From: Prochlorococcus sp. AG-402-G22
GTDB lineage: Bacteria; Cyanobacteriota; Cyanobacteriia; PCC-6307; Cyanobiaceae
Length of the DNA: 64,000 bases
Assembly: GCA_003217035.1 (NCBI GenBank)
Contig: QCHV01000002.1
Span: 47,539-111,538 of the forward strand
Direction of reading: 5' to 3'
In this document: positions 37,875 through 48,295 of the stretch, piece by piece
Numbering within the stretch: the first letter of the stretch is position 1
How the letters are laid out: every line of letters begins with the position of its first letter
Notes under the pieces: generated by a model
What the model was told of the DNA's origin: nothing
The model's input: the letters and a program-made list of their open reading frames with translations, nothing else
The model's database searches: none
Translations under genes and position numbers: made by a program

Positions 37875-38411
37875 CTAGTCAGACAAAAGAAAATACCTAG
37901 AGATTATTTTATCTATTACTTCTTGAGTATGTATCAAAAGATCTGATTGAGATTCATTTCCTCCAGAAAGATTTTCCAAGACATCCGAGTTGATAAGGCC
38001 ACACCATGGGAGTCCATCAAGGCCCATATTGCTTTGATCCCAAGCTCCTCCAAGTTGCAGAAGACCTATTAATGGAACGGAAAGTTCCTTGCACAAAGCA
38101 ACATATGCGTTGGCAATTCCAGGGAGATAACCGTCTGTCAATGGAGTGACAATTAAAAGAACAGGTTGCCTCCAAACAGCCAATGATTCCAACCAGCTCC
38201 CACCTGAACAACTAACCTTCGCGGCATCTCCTTGAACCTGAATTAAAGAATTTTCTTTTTCAAAACTCATAAGAAAACCATTTGGCTCTTGATCAGAGGA
38301 AATATAGAGCAAGTCTCTACCCCAAAAACCTGCCAGAGCCTTGGATCCGGCATCCATTGTTGGTTTAGATACAGGGCCGCAACCTATCAAAAAAGGGATC
38401 TTGGAAATCAT
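37875..38411 (-). CDS. Conserved hypothetical cyanobacterial protein
   Basis: A 178-aa soluble protein with a Rossmann-like pattern: IPFLIGCGPVSKPTMDAG at the start and alternating strands and helices with LLIVTPLTDGYLPGIANAYV and ELSVPLIGLLQLGGAWD, the last ones before a polar C-terminus. It has no signal peptide or membrane segment. I do not recognise it beyond it looking like a protein kept in marine picocyanobacteria. It is divergent from prs (82 bp apart), so it may share regulation with it. Confidence 0.65.
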   Translation of the reverse strand: MISKIPFLIGCGPVSKPTMDAGSKALAGFWGRDLLYISSDQEPNGFLMSFEKENSLIQVQGDAAKVSCSGGSWLESLAVWRQPVLLIVTPLTDGYLPGIANAYVALCKELSVPLIGLLQLGGAWDQSNMGLDGLPWCGLINSDVLENLSGGNESQSDLLIHTQEVIDKIISRYFLLSD

Positions 38412-38493
38412 TATCCGAACATATGATTATTAATAAGCTTGGTTAGTTGAGCTATGAGCATTAGCATCAGTAGAAAGAAGTTTTGCAGCTACC

Positions 38494-39489
38494 GTGACTA
38501 GTTTTCTCACTGCAGCTAGCACTGAACAAGAGAATATTAGCCATGACACTAGAAGGCTTCGTTTAATAAGTGGAACTTCTAATCCACCTCTTGCCCAAGA
38601 GATAGCTACATATATTGGAATTTCATGTGTTCCTCTCGTTTCAAAGAGGTTTGCCGATGGAGAGTTATATGTACAAATTCAAGATTCGATTAGAGGGTGC
38701 GATGTATTCCTAATTCAACCAACTTGCGCTCCTGTCAATGACAGCCTTATGGAGCTGATGATAATGGTCGATGCTTGCAAAAGGGCTTCAGCGAGGCAAA
38801 TTACAGCCGTAATACCTTATTACGGATATGCTCGTGCTGATAGAAAAACAGCCGGCAGAGAATCTATTACAGCAAAGTTAACTGCGAACTTACTTGTCAA
38901 ATCTGGTGTTGACAGAGTCCTGGCTATGGACCTTCATTCCGCACAAATTCAAGGTTATTTTGATATCCCTTGCGACCACATATACGGTTCACCAGTCCTA
39001 GTTGATTATTTGTCAACAAAAGATCTCGAAGAGATTGTTGTGGTTTCTCCTGATGTAGGTGGAGTGGCAAGAGCTAGAGCATTTGCAAAACAAATGAAAG
39101 ATTCACCATTGGCAATTATTGATAAACGAAGGTCAGCTCATAATGTTGCTGAAAGTCTTACTGTGATAGGAGAAGTTGCCAATAAAACAGCCATCCTCAT
39201 AGATGACATGATTGATACTGGAGGGACAATTTGCGCAGGCGCAGAATTACTTAGAAAAGAAGGTGCAAAAAGAGTAATTGCTTGCGCATCGCACGCAGTT
39301 TTTTCTCCCCCTGCATATAGCCGTTTATCTCAACCTGGTCTTTTTGAGAAAGTGATTGTAACCAACAGTATTCCTGTTAAGGAAGAAAATCACTTCAATC
39401 AACTAAAGGTTCTATCTGTTGCAAATATGCTTGGAGAGGCTATATGGAGAATTCATGAAGAGAGCTCAGTAAGCTCTATGTTTAGATAA
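38494..39489 (+). CDS. prs: Ribose-phosphate pyrophosphokinase (PRPP synthetase)
   Basis: A 331-aa class I PRPP synthetase making phosphoribosyl pyrophosphate from ribose 5-phosphate and ATP for nucleotide, histidine and tryptophan synthesis. It has the N-terminal RLISGTSNPPLAQEIA, the ATP loop VIPYYGYARADRK, DLHSAQIQGYF, and the PRPP-binding LIDDMIDTGGTI. The start is probably the GTG at 38494, which leaves a non-conserved N-terminal tail of about 20 residues. Ribose 5-phosphate comes from the pathway that zwf starts. Confidence 0.97.
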   Translation: MTSFLTAASTEQENISHDTRRLRLISGTSNPPLAQEIATYIGISCVPLVSKRFADGELYVQIQDSIRGCDVFLIQPTCAPVNDSLMELMIMVDACKRASARQITAVIPYYGYARADRKTAGRESITAKLTANLLVKSGVDRVLAMDLHSAQIQGYFDIPCDHIYGSPVLVDYLSTKDLEEIVVVSPDVGGVARARAFAKQMKDSPLAIIDKRRSAHNVAESLTVIGEVANKTAILIDDMIDTGGTICAGAELLRKEGAKRVIACASHAVFSPPAYSRLSQPGLFEKVIVTNSIPVKEENHFNQLKVLSVANMLGEAIWRIHEESSVSSMFR

Positions 39490-39522
39490 AAATTTTAAAG
39501 GGAAATTTAAATATTTAAGACA

Positions 39523-39957
39523 TCAAGATTTCTTATCCAATTCCTTTTCCAAAGTATTCTTAACCTTGTTTTTTACATCATCGGGAACTTGGTCAGGGCA
39601 AAATTGTATTGCCGCAGTTACAACATGAAATTCAGCTCCAGTAAATAATTGCTCTCTATCTAATCTTTTTTTACTAACAGTTTTGATAATTCCACCATGC
39701 TTTCCTTCAAGCACCTGGACATAAGTTGCAGATGCTATACCTACGGCCTTAGGAAATTCAACTCCTGCCGCCCTTGCATTGCAAATGTAGGTGCCGCCCA
39801 TGCCTCTATAGAGGAAAGTATCATCATCTGTAGCTGGTTTTGTTTTCTTGTTATCTCTAGCTGGGGTTGAAGTTTGAAAAAGACAAAATGAGGCCAGCAG
39901 TATGAGAAATATGCGCCTTGGTAAAAAATTTTGCACTAGCAATTTTGATTGTCTCAA
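39523..39957 (-). CDS. Conserved secreted cyanobacterial protein
   Basis: A 144-aa protein with a signal peptide (hydrophobic about residues 15-28, cleavage near TSTPARDN). The mature part contains MGGTYICNARAAGVEFPKAV and AAIQFCPDQVPDDV, with two cysteines that could form a disulfide bond. The C-terminus is Lys-rich. It begins at a TTG (39957), 30 bp after the CpeS-like gene on the same strand, and converges with prs. I do not recognise a biochemical function. Confidence 0.7.
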   Translation of the reverse strand: MRQSKLLVQNFLPRRIFLILLASFCLFQTSTPARDNKKTKPATDDDTFLYRGMGGTYICNARAAGVEFPKAVGIASATYVQVLEGKHGGIIKTVSKKRLDREQLFTGAEFHVVTAAIQFCPDQVPDDVKNKVKNTLEKELDKKS

Positions 39958-39987
39958 AAAATATACTTCATTTTCCAGAAATATCTC

Positions 39988-40566
39988 TTATTTGCTCTCT
40001 TGAATTGGAGCAAGTGCTTCTTTGATTCTAATCTCATGGTGATTCTCAACTATTTGTAATTTATCTCTATACCAGCCATAAATCACCCTGTATCGATAAC
40101 GGTCCTGATCAATTAGTCTTGTATGTTCTAAAAAGTACCATCCATCATATTTAGATTCAAAGATTAATTCATGCTCATCAACCTGCCTGATACTTGAAAT
40201 CCCAGCAGATCGGCTTAAATATCCATTACTTCGGTGAAGTTGATGACCCCAAATTGAAACATCCATTACACCTTCTTTTGAATATGATGGCTTTTTTTTA
40301 AAGAAATCTGTTTCTTTTTCAGGACTCCATGTAAACCTATACCTTAGTTCTCCTGGGTTCTTATCAATATACTTTTCTATTTTTATAAGCATATCGATAT
40401 TCATGGCTTCTTTTTCTTCCTCAAAAAAATACTGTCTTCTAGACCGCCAAATTCCTAGGTTTCTTCCAAACCAATATTTGAAATTATTATCAAAATTTAT
40501 TCTGAAAGCTTCTGAATGTTTATTGGGATCCAGATCATCCTCTTGTACAAAATTATCTTCTGCCAT
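39988..40566 (-). CDS. Possible CpeS/CpcS-like lipocalin-fold protein
   Basis: A 192-aa soluble protein. The pattern FDNNFKYWFGRNLGIWRSRR near the N-terminus and the beta-rich middle and C-terminus (YDGWYFLEHTRLIDQDRYRY, YGWYRDKLQIVENHHEIRI) are similar to S-type phycobiliprotein lyases, which attach bilins inside a lipocalin-like barrel. This is my weakest family call: the similarity is in layout rather than exact motifs. If correct, the bilin client is not evident, since these cells lack phycobilisomes but may keep small phycoerythrin remnants. It is divergent from sasA (107 bp) and followed after 30 bp by a secreted protein gene. Confidence 0.5.
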   Translation of the reverse strand: MAEDNFVQEDDLDPNKHSEAFRINFDNNFKYWFGRNLGIWRSRRQYFFEEEKEAMNIDMLIKIEKYIDKNPGELRYRFTWSPEKETDFFKKKPSYSKEGVMDVSIWGHQLHRSNGYLSRSAGISSIRQVDEHELIFESKYDGWYFLEHTRLIDQDRYRYRVIYGWYRDKLQIVENHHEIRIKEALAPIQESK

Positions 40567-40673
40567 TGCGAAGGGACTTGATTGGTTTTGACGTTTTCAT
40601 CCATTTCTTTAGCAAAACTCTAAATTGACTCTCATTCCCTTAATGTATACCTAACAATTGAAATTAATTCGCT

Positions 40674-41807
40674 TTGGATGGGGGAGAGAAAAATGAACGA
40701 AGAAAGCTAAAGCTTCTTCTAGTTGCCAGCAGGCAGCATCTCTCAAGAGTTGAGATAAGAGCTCTTATTAATTTTCTAGAATCTGAACAGTGTGGGTTTG
40801 AAATATCTTTACAGTTTTCAGATCCAACTAAACAGCCTGAATTACTTGAACTGCACCGTCTTGTTGCAATACCTGCACTAATCAAAATAAATCCTCTTCC
40901 GAAACAAATTTTTGCAGGAAGCAGCATATTTCAACAATTAAAAAATTGGTTGCCAAGATGGGAGCAAGAGGGATTGATAAGTGGAGTAGATGTAAACCTT
41001 AGATCTCCCGACAATGAAGTAGGAAGAACGCGCAGAGAACTGCTCTTAGAAGATGAACTTTTGGTTTTACGTCAAGAGAACGAAACACTTTCTTCAAGAG
41101 TTGAGTCGCAGGAAAGGCTATTAAGAATGGTTGCTCATGAATTAAGGACTCCATTATCTGCTGCTGTTTTGGCAATTCAAAGCCAAGAACTTGGCCAAAT
41201 CGATCAAGAGAAATTTCAAGAAGTTGTCAAAAGGCGACTGGAAGAAATCGAAATGCTGTCGAAAGATTTACTTGAAGTAGGAAGTACGAGATGGGAAGCT
41301 TTATTTAATCCACAAAAATCAAATTTAACCAACATTACAGCTGAAGTAATTCTCGAATTAGAAAAACTTTGGCTCTCAAGAGGAGTAGGGATTAATACAG
41401 ACATACCTTCTGACTTGCCTTGGGTTTTTGCTGATACGAGAAGAATGAGACAAGTACTTTTGAATCTTATTGAAAATGCACTGAAATTTTCAAAAGATGG
41501 TGAAACAATTACGATAACAATGTTACATAGAACAAATCAGTGGGTTCAGGTAAGCATTTGCGACAATGGTCGTGGAATACCAGAAGAAGAACAGGAAAGA
41601 ATATTTTTAGACCGAGTGCGATTACCTCAAACTTCAAGCGAAACTGCAGGTTTTGGAATAGGTCTCTCTGTATGCAGACGCATTGTTGAAGTCCATGGTG
41701 GGAAGATCTGGGTTGTATCTGAACCAGACAAAGGTTCATGTTTCTATTTCACAGTTCCTGTGTGGAATGGAGATGACAAGTCCTCCGAAAGCTTGACGCA
41801 GGGTTAA
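40674..41807 (+). CDS. sasA: Adaptive-response sensor histidine kinase SasA
   Basis: A 377-aa clock output kinase. The N-terminal KaiB-like (thioredoxin-type) sensory domain is at about residues 12-100 ([40 protein letters not shown]), then a short coiled linker, the dimer/His domain with H155 in [13 protein letters not shown], and the ATPase domain ([44 protein letters not shown]). It reads the KaiC phosphorylation state and phosphorylates RpaA. The start is a TTG at 40674. No kai or rpaA genes lie in this window. Prochlorococcus is known for having lost kaiA. Confidence 0.95.
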   Translation: MDGGEKNERRKLKLLLVASRQHLSRVEIRALINFLESEQCGFEISLQFSDPTKQPELLELHRLVAIPALIKINPLPKQIFAGSSIFQQLKNWLPRWEQEGLISGVDVNLRSPDNEVGRTRRELLLEDELLVLRQENETLSSRVESQERLLRMVAHELRTPLSAAVLAIQSQELGQIDQEKFQEVVKRRLEEIEMLSKDLLEVGSTRWEALFNPQKSNLTNITAEVILELEKLWLSRGVGINTDIPSDLPWVFADTRRMRQVLLNLIENALKFSKDGETITITMLHRTNQWVQVSICDNGRGIPEEEQERIFLDRVRLPQTSSETAGFGIGLSVCRRIVEVHGGKIWVVSEPDKGSCFYFTVPVWNGDDKSSESLTQG

Positions 41808-41828
41808 CCTGGCCCGTAACTTTCAAAT

Positions 41829-41847
41829 GTGAACAATTACAGTTCAC
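41829..41847. other. Short inverted repeat between sasA and tRNA-Glu
   Basis: GTGAAC and GTTCAC pair exactly across the 7-nt loop AATTACA. It is 21 bp after the sasA stop and 6 bp before the tRNA. There is no T-run, so it is a poor terminator; it might mark a processing or promoter-proximal structure. It may be chance. Confidence 0.35.
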
Positions 41848-41853
41848 GGCCTC

Positions 41854-41926
41854 GCCCCCATCGTCTAGAGGCCTAGGACACCTCCCTTTCACGGAGGCGA
41901 CAGGGGTTCGAATCCCCTTGGGGGTA
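41854..41926 (+). tRNA. trnE: tRNA-Glu (anticodon TTC)
   Basis: A complete cloverleaf of 73 nt without encoded CCA. The acceptor arms GCCCCCA/TGGGGGT pair (the first pair is G-T), with discriminator A. The anticodon arm is CCTCC-CTTTCAC-GGAGG with TTC at 41888-41890, and the T arm is AGGGG-TTCGAAT-CCCCT. Besides translation, glutamyl-tRNA feeds the C5 route to tetrapyrroles (chlorophyll and haem). It resembles the chloroplast form closely. Confidence 0.97.
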
Positions 41927-41932
41927 TGAAGA

Positions 41933-42490
41933 TTATTGAAGAGCAGTCTTTTCAACTGCTAACAAATTATTCCTGAGATCACTCCTCAATCGTTTTTCTA
42001 TGAGTGAAACAGGCATACCAAAACAGCCTTGAACTGTTAACTCATAGACCAAAGAAGAACCAAGATCATTTGATAATCGACTAATTGTCCATGCTCCTTC
42101 AAAACGTCTGAAATCCCCTTTGATCAAACCAAATCTCAAAATCCCTTCAGATTTAAGCTCTTCAAGTTCTAGTAAAACCTCTGCAGAAAAAGTAAGCCCA
42201 AAAAAATCTTGTGCGCCTACTTGTTTGAGCTTGATTTTATTTGCCTCTCGAGAAATTAAATTGCTGCTGGACAAATTTGGTATGAATTCACTTAATCGAT
42301 TGTAATTAGTTAAAACTGACCATAAATCTTCAAATCTTGCTGAGGTTCTCAATTGAGCAGCCAGCCTCCTAGTCCCCTTAGGAAGAACCTCAACGGTCTG
42401 CTCAATAGTTCTATCTTTCATATGCTCATTTCCAAGTGATGTCGATAGAGCATGTTCAGGAGGACTCTGAATAGCTTTGAGACTGGACAA
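41933..42490 (-). CDS. SRPBCC/START-like (coenzyme Q-binding COQ10-type) protein
   Basis: A 185-aa protein with a START-like (polyketide cyclase/COQ10) domain across about residues 35-180: RTSARFEDLWSVLTNYNRLS, EFIPNLSSSNLI, then several strands (GILRFGLIKGDFRRFEGAWT). Such domains bind hydrophobic ligands such as quinones or pigments. There is no signal peptide. The called start is a TTG at 42490; the ATG at 42421 (MKDRT) would give a shorter form and is an alternative. Its stop lies 7 bp past the end of the tRNA gene on the opposite strand. Confidence 0.82.
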   Translation of the reverse strand: MSSLKAIQSPPEHALSTSLGNEHMKDRTIEQTVEVLPKGTRRLAAQLRTSARFEDLWSVLTNYNRLSEFIPNLSSSNLISREANKIKLKQVGAQDFFGLTFSAEVLLELEELKSEGILRFGLIKGDFRRFEGAWTISRLSNDLGSSLVYELTVQGCFGMPVSLIEKRLRSDLRNNLLAVEKTALQ

Positions 42491-42655
42491 TTTGCTGCAT
42501 CACCCAAAAGCTAAGGCACAATACATAAAAAACTGACAAATTGGGAATTAAAGTCAAATGTTCTGACTTGTGCCAATCTCAAAACGTGAACTAGATAATT
42601 GAATAAGTCAACGAATAAAGTCGAAGTATTGGTATTCTCTTCATTCGGTTTTTAG

Positions 42656-43780
<1,125 letters not shown>

Positions 43781-43953
43781 ATAGACTTCTCAAACGAAAC
43801 CAAGATCATCATATTATCAATTTGATTTGTATTGCTTAGTCAAAAAAACAAAGCCTTGTAAATATTTCTATTTTTGGTGATCTGAGCACAAAACATAGCG
43901 TGATCTAAATAAGCAATTTGAATTTAGTTAATAGAGGACTCATTTATCGGCTT

Positions 43954-43958
43954 AGGAG
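43954..43958 (+). promoter_or_regulatory. Ribosome-binding site that sets the zwf start
   Basis: AGGAG lies 7 nt before the ATG at 43966. It is stronger than most here and favours that ATG over the upstream TTG at 43918 and the ATG at 43972. Confidence 0.7.
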
Positions 43959-43965
43959 ATTTTTG

Positions 43966-45489
43966 ATGAACATGCCGATCACAAACCCATTAAGGATAGG
44001 CCTTAGACAAGAAAGAGTTGTCACCCCTCAGTGTCTAGTAATTTTTGGTGCCAGTGGGGACTTAACCCATCGAAAGTTAATCCCTGCACTGTTTGAGCTT
44101 TTTAAACAAAGAAGGTTACCCAGCGAGTTTGCAATTATTGGATGTGCTCGAAGGCCATGGAATGATGAAGAGTTTCGTCGAAAGATGTCATCAGCCCTTA
44201 AAGAAACAGTCAAAGAAAGTCCTAAAGAATGGGAAGACTTTTCTTCAAATCTCTTCTATGAGCCTGTAAACCTTCAACATTCAGAAGATGTTATAAACCT
44301 TGCTCAAAGACTAGATGAAATAGATCGCTTAAAAGCTACTCATGGAAATAGAACATTCTATCTTTCTGTTTCCCCGAAGTTTTATGCTGATGCATGCCAA
44401 TCTCTTGCTGCTGCTGGATTGTTAAAAGATCCAAAACGAAATCGGGTGGTAATAGAAAAACCTTTTGGGAGAGATTATGGCAGTGCTCAAACACTGAATC
44501 AACTAGTACAAAACTGTGCTCTTGAAAGTCAAATATTCAGAATAGACCACTATTTGGGCAAGGAAACTGTTCAAAATATTTTAGTTTTAAGGTTCGCGAA
44601 TGCAATTTTCGAACCTATATGGAATAGGAATTACATCTCAAACGTACAAATTACATCTGCAGAAACTGTAGGAGTAGAGGATAGAGCTGGTTATTACGAA
44701 AGTGCTGGCGCATTGAGGGATATGGTACAAAACCATTTAACTCAAATGCTTGCAATTACTGCAATGGAGCCCCCTGGACATTTTGATCCAGAGTCAATAA
44801 GGAATGAAAAAGCAAAAGTCCTCCAAGCAGCACGTCTTGCTAATGAATTAGAACCTTGGAAATCCTGTGTAAGAGGTCAATACTCCAAAGGAGGCAATCA
44901 ATCACAGCCCATACTTGGCTACAGAGAAGAGCCTGGAGTAAATCCAAATAGCACAACAGAAACTTATGTGGCCATGAAATTATTTGTAGACAATTGGCGG
45001 TGGCAAGGAGTTCCTTTTTATATTCGAACAGGTAAAAGATTGGCCAAGAGGACAAGTGAAGTTGCACTCACTTTTCGAGAAGCTCCTGTTCACCTTTTTG
45101 ATGCTGCAGGAGGAACTCCTACTTCAAATCAATTGATCCTAAGGATTCAACCTGATGAAGGGGCTGAATTTCGTTTTGAAGTTAAATCTCCAGGTTCAGG
45201 CATGCGAAGCAGACCAGTTGAAATGGAGTTTTCTTACGACGAATCTTTTGGTGAACCCTCGGACGAAGGATATGTAAGGCTTTTAGCCGACGCCATGCTA
45301 GGAGATCCAACTCTTTTCACTAGGAGCGATGAAGTGGAAGCTGCATGGCGCCTTTACACTCCTTTACTAGAACTAATAGAAGATAGTCCTTGGCAACTAC
45401 CGATTTATCCATATGAAGCTAGAACATGGGGTCCTGCAGAATCTGATGCTCTTTTAGCTAAAGATCAATTGCTTTGGCGAAGACCTTGA
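43966..45489 (+). CDS. zwf: Glucose-6-phosphate 1-dehydrogenase
   Basis: A 507-aa G6PDH that opens the oxidative pentose phosphate pathway and yields NADPH in the dark. The NADP loop is VIFGASGDLTHRKLIPALF, the substrate motif RIDHYLGKETVQN contains the catalytic His region, and the C-terminal YVAMKLFVDNWRWQGVPFYI is typical. An AGGAG site 7 nt upstream supports the ATG at 43966; translation from TTG 43918 would add 16 residues. opcA, encoding its redox-linked activator, is 35 bp downstream, so the two should be cotranscribed. The Cys residues used in redox control in Anabaena were not checked one by one. Confidence 0.97.
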   Translation: MNMPITNPLRIGLRQERVVTPQCLVIFGASGDLTHRKLIPALFELFKQRRLPSEFAIIGCARRPWNDEEFRRKMSSALKETVKESPKEWEDFSSNLFYEPVNLQHSEDVINLAQRLDEIDRLKATHGNRTFYLSVSPKFYADACQSLAAAGLLKDPKRNRVVIEKPFGRDYGSAQTLNQLVQNCALESQIFRIDHYLGKETVQNILVLRFANAIFEPIWNRNYISNVQITSAETVGVEDRAGYYESAGALRDMVQNHLTQMLAITAMEPPGHFDPESIRNEKAKVLQAARLANELEPWKSCVRGQYSKGGNQSQPILGYREEPGVNPNSTTETYVAMKLFVDNWRWQGVPFYIRTGKRLAKRTSEVALTFREAPVHLFDAAGGTPTSNQLILRIQPDEGAEFRFEVKSPGSGMRSRPVEMEFSYDESFGEPSDEGYVRLLADAMLGDPTLFTRSDEVEAAWRLYTPLLELIEDSPWQLPIYPYEARTWGPAESDALLAKDQLLWRRP

Positions 45490-45524
45490 CTGATTTTTTC
45501 TCTAATTCAACTCACAGATAATCA

Positions 45525-46832
45525 ATGTCTCCTCAACTCACACTTCAAACCCCACTTCAAATACCTCCTTCAGAAATACCTAGCTATCTCAAAAAGCTAT
45601 GGACTCAAGAGCAAATTGATAATAAAGGAGCAAATACTTTCTCACTCATAATATGGCAGCCCGCATGGATAGAACAAAAACTAGTGACAACAGGGAAAAT
45701 AAATGAGCCAATTCTTGGCAATCAAAGGCTAGAAATAATTGAAGCCGCTAGACAGATAGTTTTAGAAAACGACTTACCCCATTCAACGCCACCCTTTGAT
45801 AAAAGTGTTTTGGCTTCTATAAAGGCATGTAGAGATATTGAACCTGAAGAGGATCTCAGAGGTCAACACATAGACCACTCAATTAGTGAACTCAAGCCAA
45901 GAAGGTTGATAACACTTGCACCAACAATAGGGAAAGGGCGTGAGTTGGAAGCCTTAGTTGCTGCTTATTGTCCACTACCCGAAGAAGGAGGTGGAAATGC
46001 AGCCTGTGGAGATGTTGTCGTACTCAGAGGTGACGTCGAATCTCTAAAGGATAGTCTTCATACCGTCGAACAATTAATTCCAAATGATCTGCCATCATGG
46101 CTATGGTGGAATGGAAGTCTTGATGAAGATCCAGACCTTTTAAATAAAGTAGCTATTCCAGTACGTAGGCTTATAATTGATACCGCCCTAGGTGAGCCAC
46201 TCAGGTGCTTGGACTTACTTCAAGGCAGTATTAAGAATGGCCAAGCTGTTAACGATCTTAACTGGTTAAGACTGCGAACTTGGCGAGAAACTCTTGCAAT
46301 GGTTTTTGACCCGCCTAATCGTCGTGAGATCCTACATAATCTTGTCAATGTGGACATAGATATAGAAGGAGAGAATCCTGTGCAAGGGCTCCTATTTGCA
46401 GCATGGATTGCAGACCGGCTTGAATGGAAGTTGGAAAAAGATATTTACAAAGAGGGTAATATTATCAATGCTAAATTCACTCGGCTTGACAGGAGTGTTG
46501 TTACGTTTAGGCTTATGCCATTACCTGTAGGAAAGCCAAGTATTCATCCAGGGCAAATTATAGGGTTAAGGTTAATTTCCAGACCAAAAGATGATCCTAA
46601 AAAATCAGTGTGCATAATACTGGCATCTGAATCGGGAGAATGCATGAGATTAGAGGCAGGTGGCATGGCAAGTATGGAACTCTTAGAAGAGGTTGTTCCA
46701 ATCCAAAAAAACTCTGCCGAAATGGATGTTGCTCGCTTGCTTTCTACGAGCCGTGGCTCTACAAGCCCTCTACTTGCGAACGCCGCGCCATTGGCGGCTA
46801 AAATGCTTGGTTTAATTAATCCAACTAAATAG
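45525..46832 (+). CDS. opcA: Glucose-6-phosphate dehydrogenase assembly protein OpcA
   Basis: A 435-aa OpcA, which in cyanobacteria binds G6PDH, promotes its active oligomer and mediates its thioredoxin-dependent control. The N-terminal TPLQIPPSEIPSYLKKLWTQ and the central LAPTIGKGRELEALVAAYCP and GDVVVLRGDVESL segments are characteristic. It has the usual length. It begins 35 bp after zwf; cobB follows after 28 bp, though its product belongs to another pathway. Confidence 0.95.
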   Translation: MSPQLTLQTPLQIPPSEIPSYLKKLWTQEQIDNKGANTFSLIIWQPAWIEQKLVTTGKINEPILGNQRLEIIEAARQIVLENDLPHSTPPFDKSVLASIKACRDIEPEEDLRGQHIDHSISELKPRRLITLAPTIGKGRELEALVAAYCPLPEEGGGNAACGDVVVLRGDVESLKDSLHTVEQLIPNDLPSWLWWNGSLDEDPDLLNKVAIPVRRLIIDTALGEPLRCLDLLQGSIKNGQAVNDLNWLRLRTWRETLAMVFDPPNRREILHNLVNVDIDIEGENPVQGLLFAAWIADRLEWKLEKDIYKEGNIINAKFTRLDRSVVTFRLMPLPVGKPSIHPGQIIGLRLISRPKDDPKKSVCIILASESGECMRLEAGGMASMELLEEVVPIQKNSAEMDVARLLSTSRGSTSPLLANAAPLAAKMLGLINPTK

Positions 46833-46860
46833 TCCTTGACAACACCAGCCTAAAAGAAAG

Positions 46861-48264
46861 ATGGTTTGCATAATATCTGCTCCTGCAAGTGGCAGTGGTA
46901 AAACACTTTTAAGCCTTACTCTTACAGCCTGGGCGAAATCAAAACAAAAAAGTATTCAAACCTACAAAGTAGGGCCCGACTATTTAGACCCTCAACAACT
47001 CTCTTTAGTAGCCAAAAGACCATGCAGAAATCTAGACCTTATTCTGTCAGGAGAAGAATGGGTAGAGGATAGTTTTTACAAATATGGAAGTTCTGCTGAT
47101 CTGGGATTAGTAGAAGGAGCTATGGGATTATTTGATGGCATAGGTATTTCGGAAGAAGGCAGTACTGCTCATATCGCCCGATTTCTTAAGCTACCCATAG
47201 TTTTAATAGTTAATGCTCGCGGTCAAGCCGCATCAATTGGAGCAGTAGTAAAAGGTTTTAGAGATCATGATAAGACCTTGGAAATAGCTGGTGTGGTTCT
47301 AAATAATGTAAATAGCGCAAGACATAGAGACTTATTATGTGCGGTTCTTAAAAAGATCAATATCAAAGTACTTGGGTGTCTTCCAACAAGTGAAACTCTT
47401 TTCTTGAAAAGTAAGAACTTAGGACTTGCACCTGCTCATGAAATCAATCAGCTGGAAAGGAGAGTCGAAGCATGGAAAGTATTTGCTGAAAACCATCTTG
47501 ATCTAAAATCCTTCGACAAACTACTAAAAGCCCCCAAACCAAAAAAGAATTATTGCAAAAGCTTTTTAATCAAAGGCAATCAACAATTTAAAAATAAAAC
47601 TCCAATTGCTATTGCAGAAGATAAAGCATTTCATTTTCGGTACCCAGAAACAAAAGAATATCTTGAGGCATTAGGGATAGAGATTCTAAACTGGAGCATT
47701 ACTGAAGATGAGCCAATACCTAAAGTTGCCAAAGGGTTAATTATCCCTGGAGGATTTCCGGAGTCTTATAATCAAGAGATAAGTGAATCCAAAAGAAGCT
47801 TAAATTCAATAAGAGACTTCTTTGGTCTTCATCCCATTTATGCAGAATGCGGAGGGATGTTAATTTTAGGAAACACGCTTTTCAATGAAGCCGGTACAGG
47901 GCACAAAATGAGCGGCATTTTGCCTTTTAATGCAAGAAAAGGGTCTCTTCAAGTAGGCTATAGAAAACTAAAAGCAACACGAAGTAGTCTTATTATCAAT
48001 AAAGGTCAAGAAATTGTAGGTCACGAATTTCACAAATGGAAACTTGAATCTACTGATAACGTTAATAATCAAACAAACAAGAATAAATCTGCTATGTACA
48101 AAGAAGATTTATACCCTTCATGGCTAAAAAAAGGATGGAACTCTACATCAGAGGAAGAGGGTTGGAGTAATAATTTATTTCATGCAAGTTGGATACATCT
48201 TCATTGGCCAAGTTCAAAGAATATATTGAATCTATGGTTAGCAGCAGTACACAAATACAAATAA
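46861..48264 (+). CDS. cobB: Cobyrinic acid a,c-diamide synthase
   Basis: A 467-aa enzyme of (pseudo)cobalamin synthesis that amidates the a and c carboxylates with glutamine and ATP. The ATP loop is ISAPASGSGKTLLSLTL (residues about 5-16), VEGAMGLFDGI is the Mg/nucleotide site, and the C-terminal class I glutamine amidotransferase has the nucleophile Cys in PIYAECGGMLIL and the His in FHASWIHLHW. It is the third gene after zwf and opcA on the same strand. It ends convergently 31 bp from the Dda-like helicase gene. Confidence 0.95.
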   Translation: MVCIISAPASGSGKTLLSLTLTAWAKSKQKSIQTYKVGPDYLDPQQLSLVAKRPCRNLDLILSGEEWVEDSFYKYGSSADLGLVEGAMGLFDGIGISEEGSTAHIARFLKLPIVLIVNARGQAASIGAVVKGFRDHDKTLEIAGVVLNNVNSARHRDLLCAVLKKINIKVLGCLPTSETLFLKSKNLGLAPAHEINQLERRVEAWKVFAENHLDLKSFDKLLKAPKPKKNYCKSFLIKGNQQFKNKTPIAIAEDKAFHFRYPETKEYLEALGIEILNWSITEDEPIPKVAKGLIIPGGFPESYNQEISESKRSLNSIRDFFGLHPIYAECGGMLILGNTLFNEAGTGHKMSGILPFNARKGSLQVGYRKLKATRSSLIINKGQEIVGHEFHKWKLESTDNVNNQTNKNKSAMYKEDLYPSWLKKGWNSTSEEEGWSNNLFHASWIHLHWPSSKNILNLWLAAVHKYK

Positions 48265-48295
48265 AGAATATGAAGTGATTTAAGAAATAGTGCTA

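Noticed and set aside
41749..41955. Minus-strand frame of 68 codons across tRNA-Glu (contains PKGIRTPVASVKGRCPRPLD)
   Set aside because: It is antisense to the tRNA and to sasA. This peptide is a well-known spurious translation of tRNA-Glu antisense sequence found in databases.
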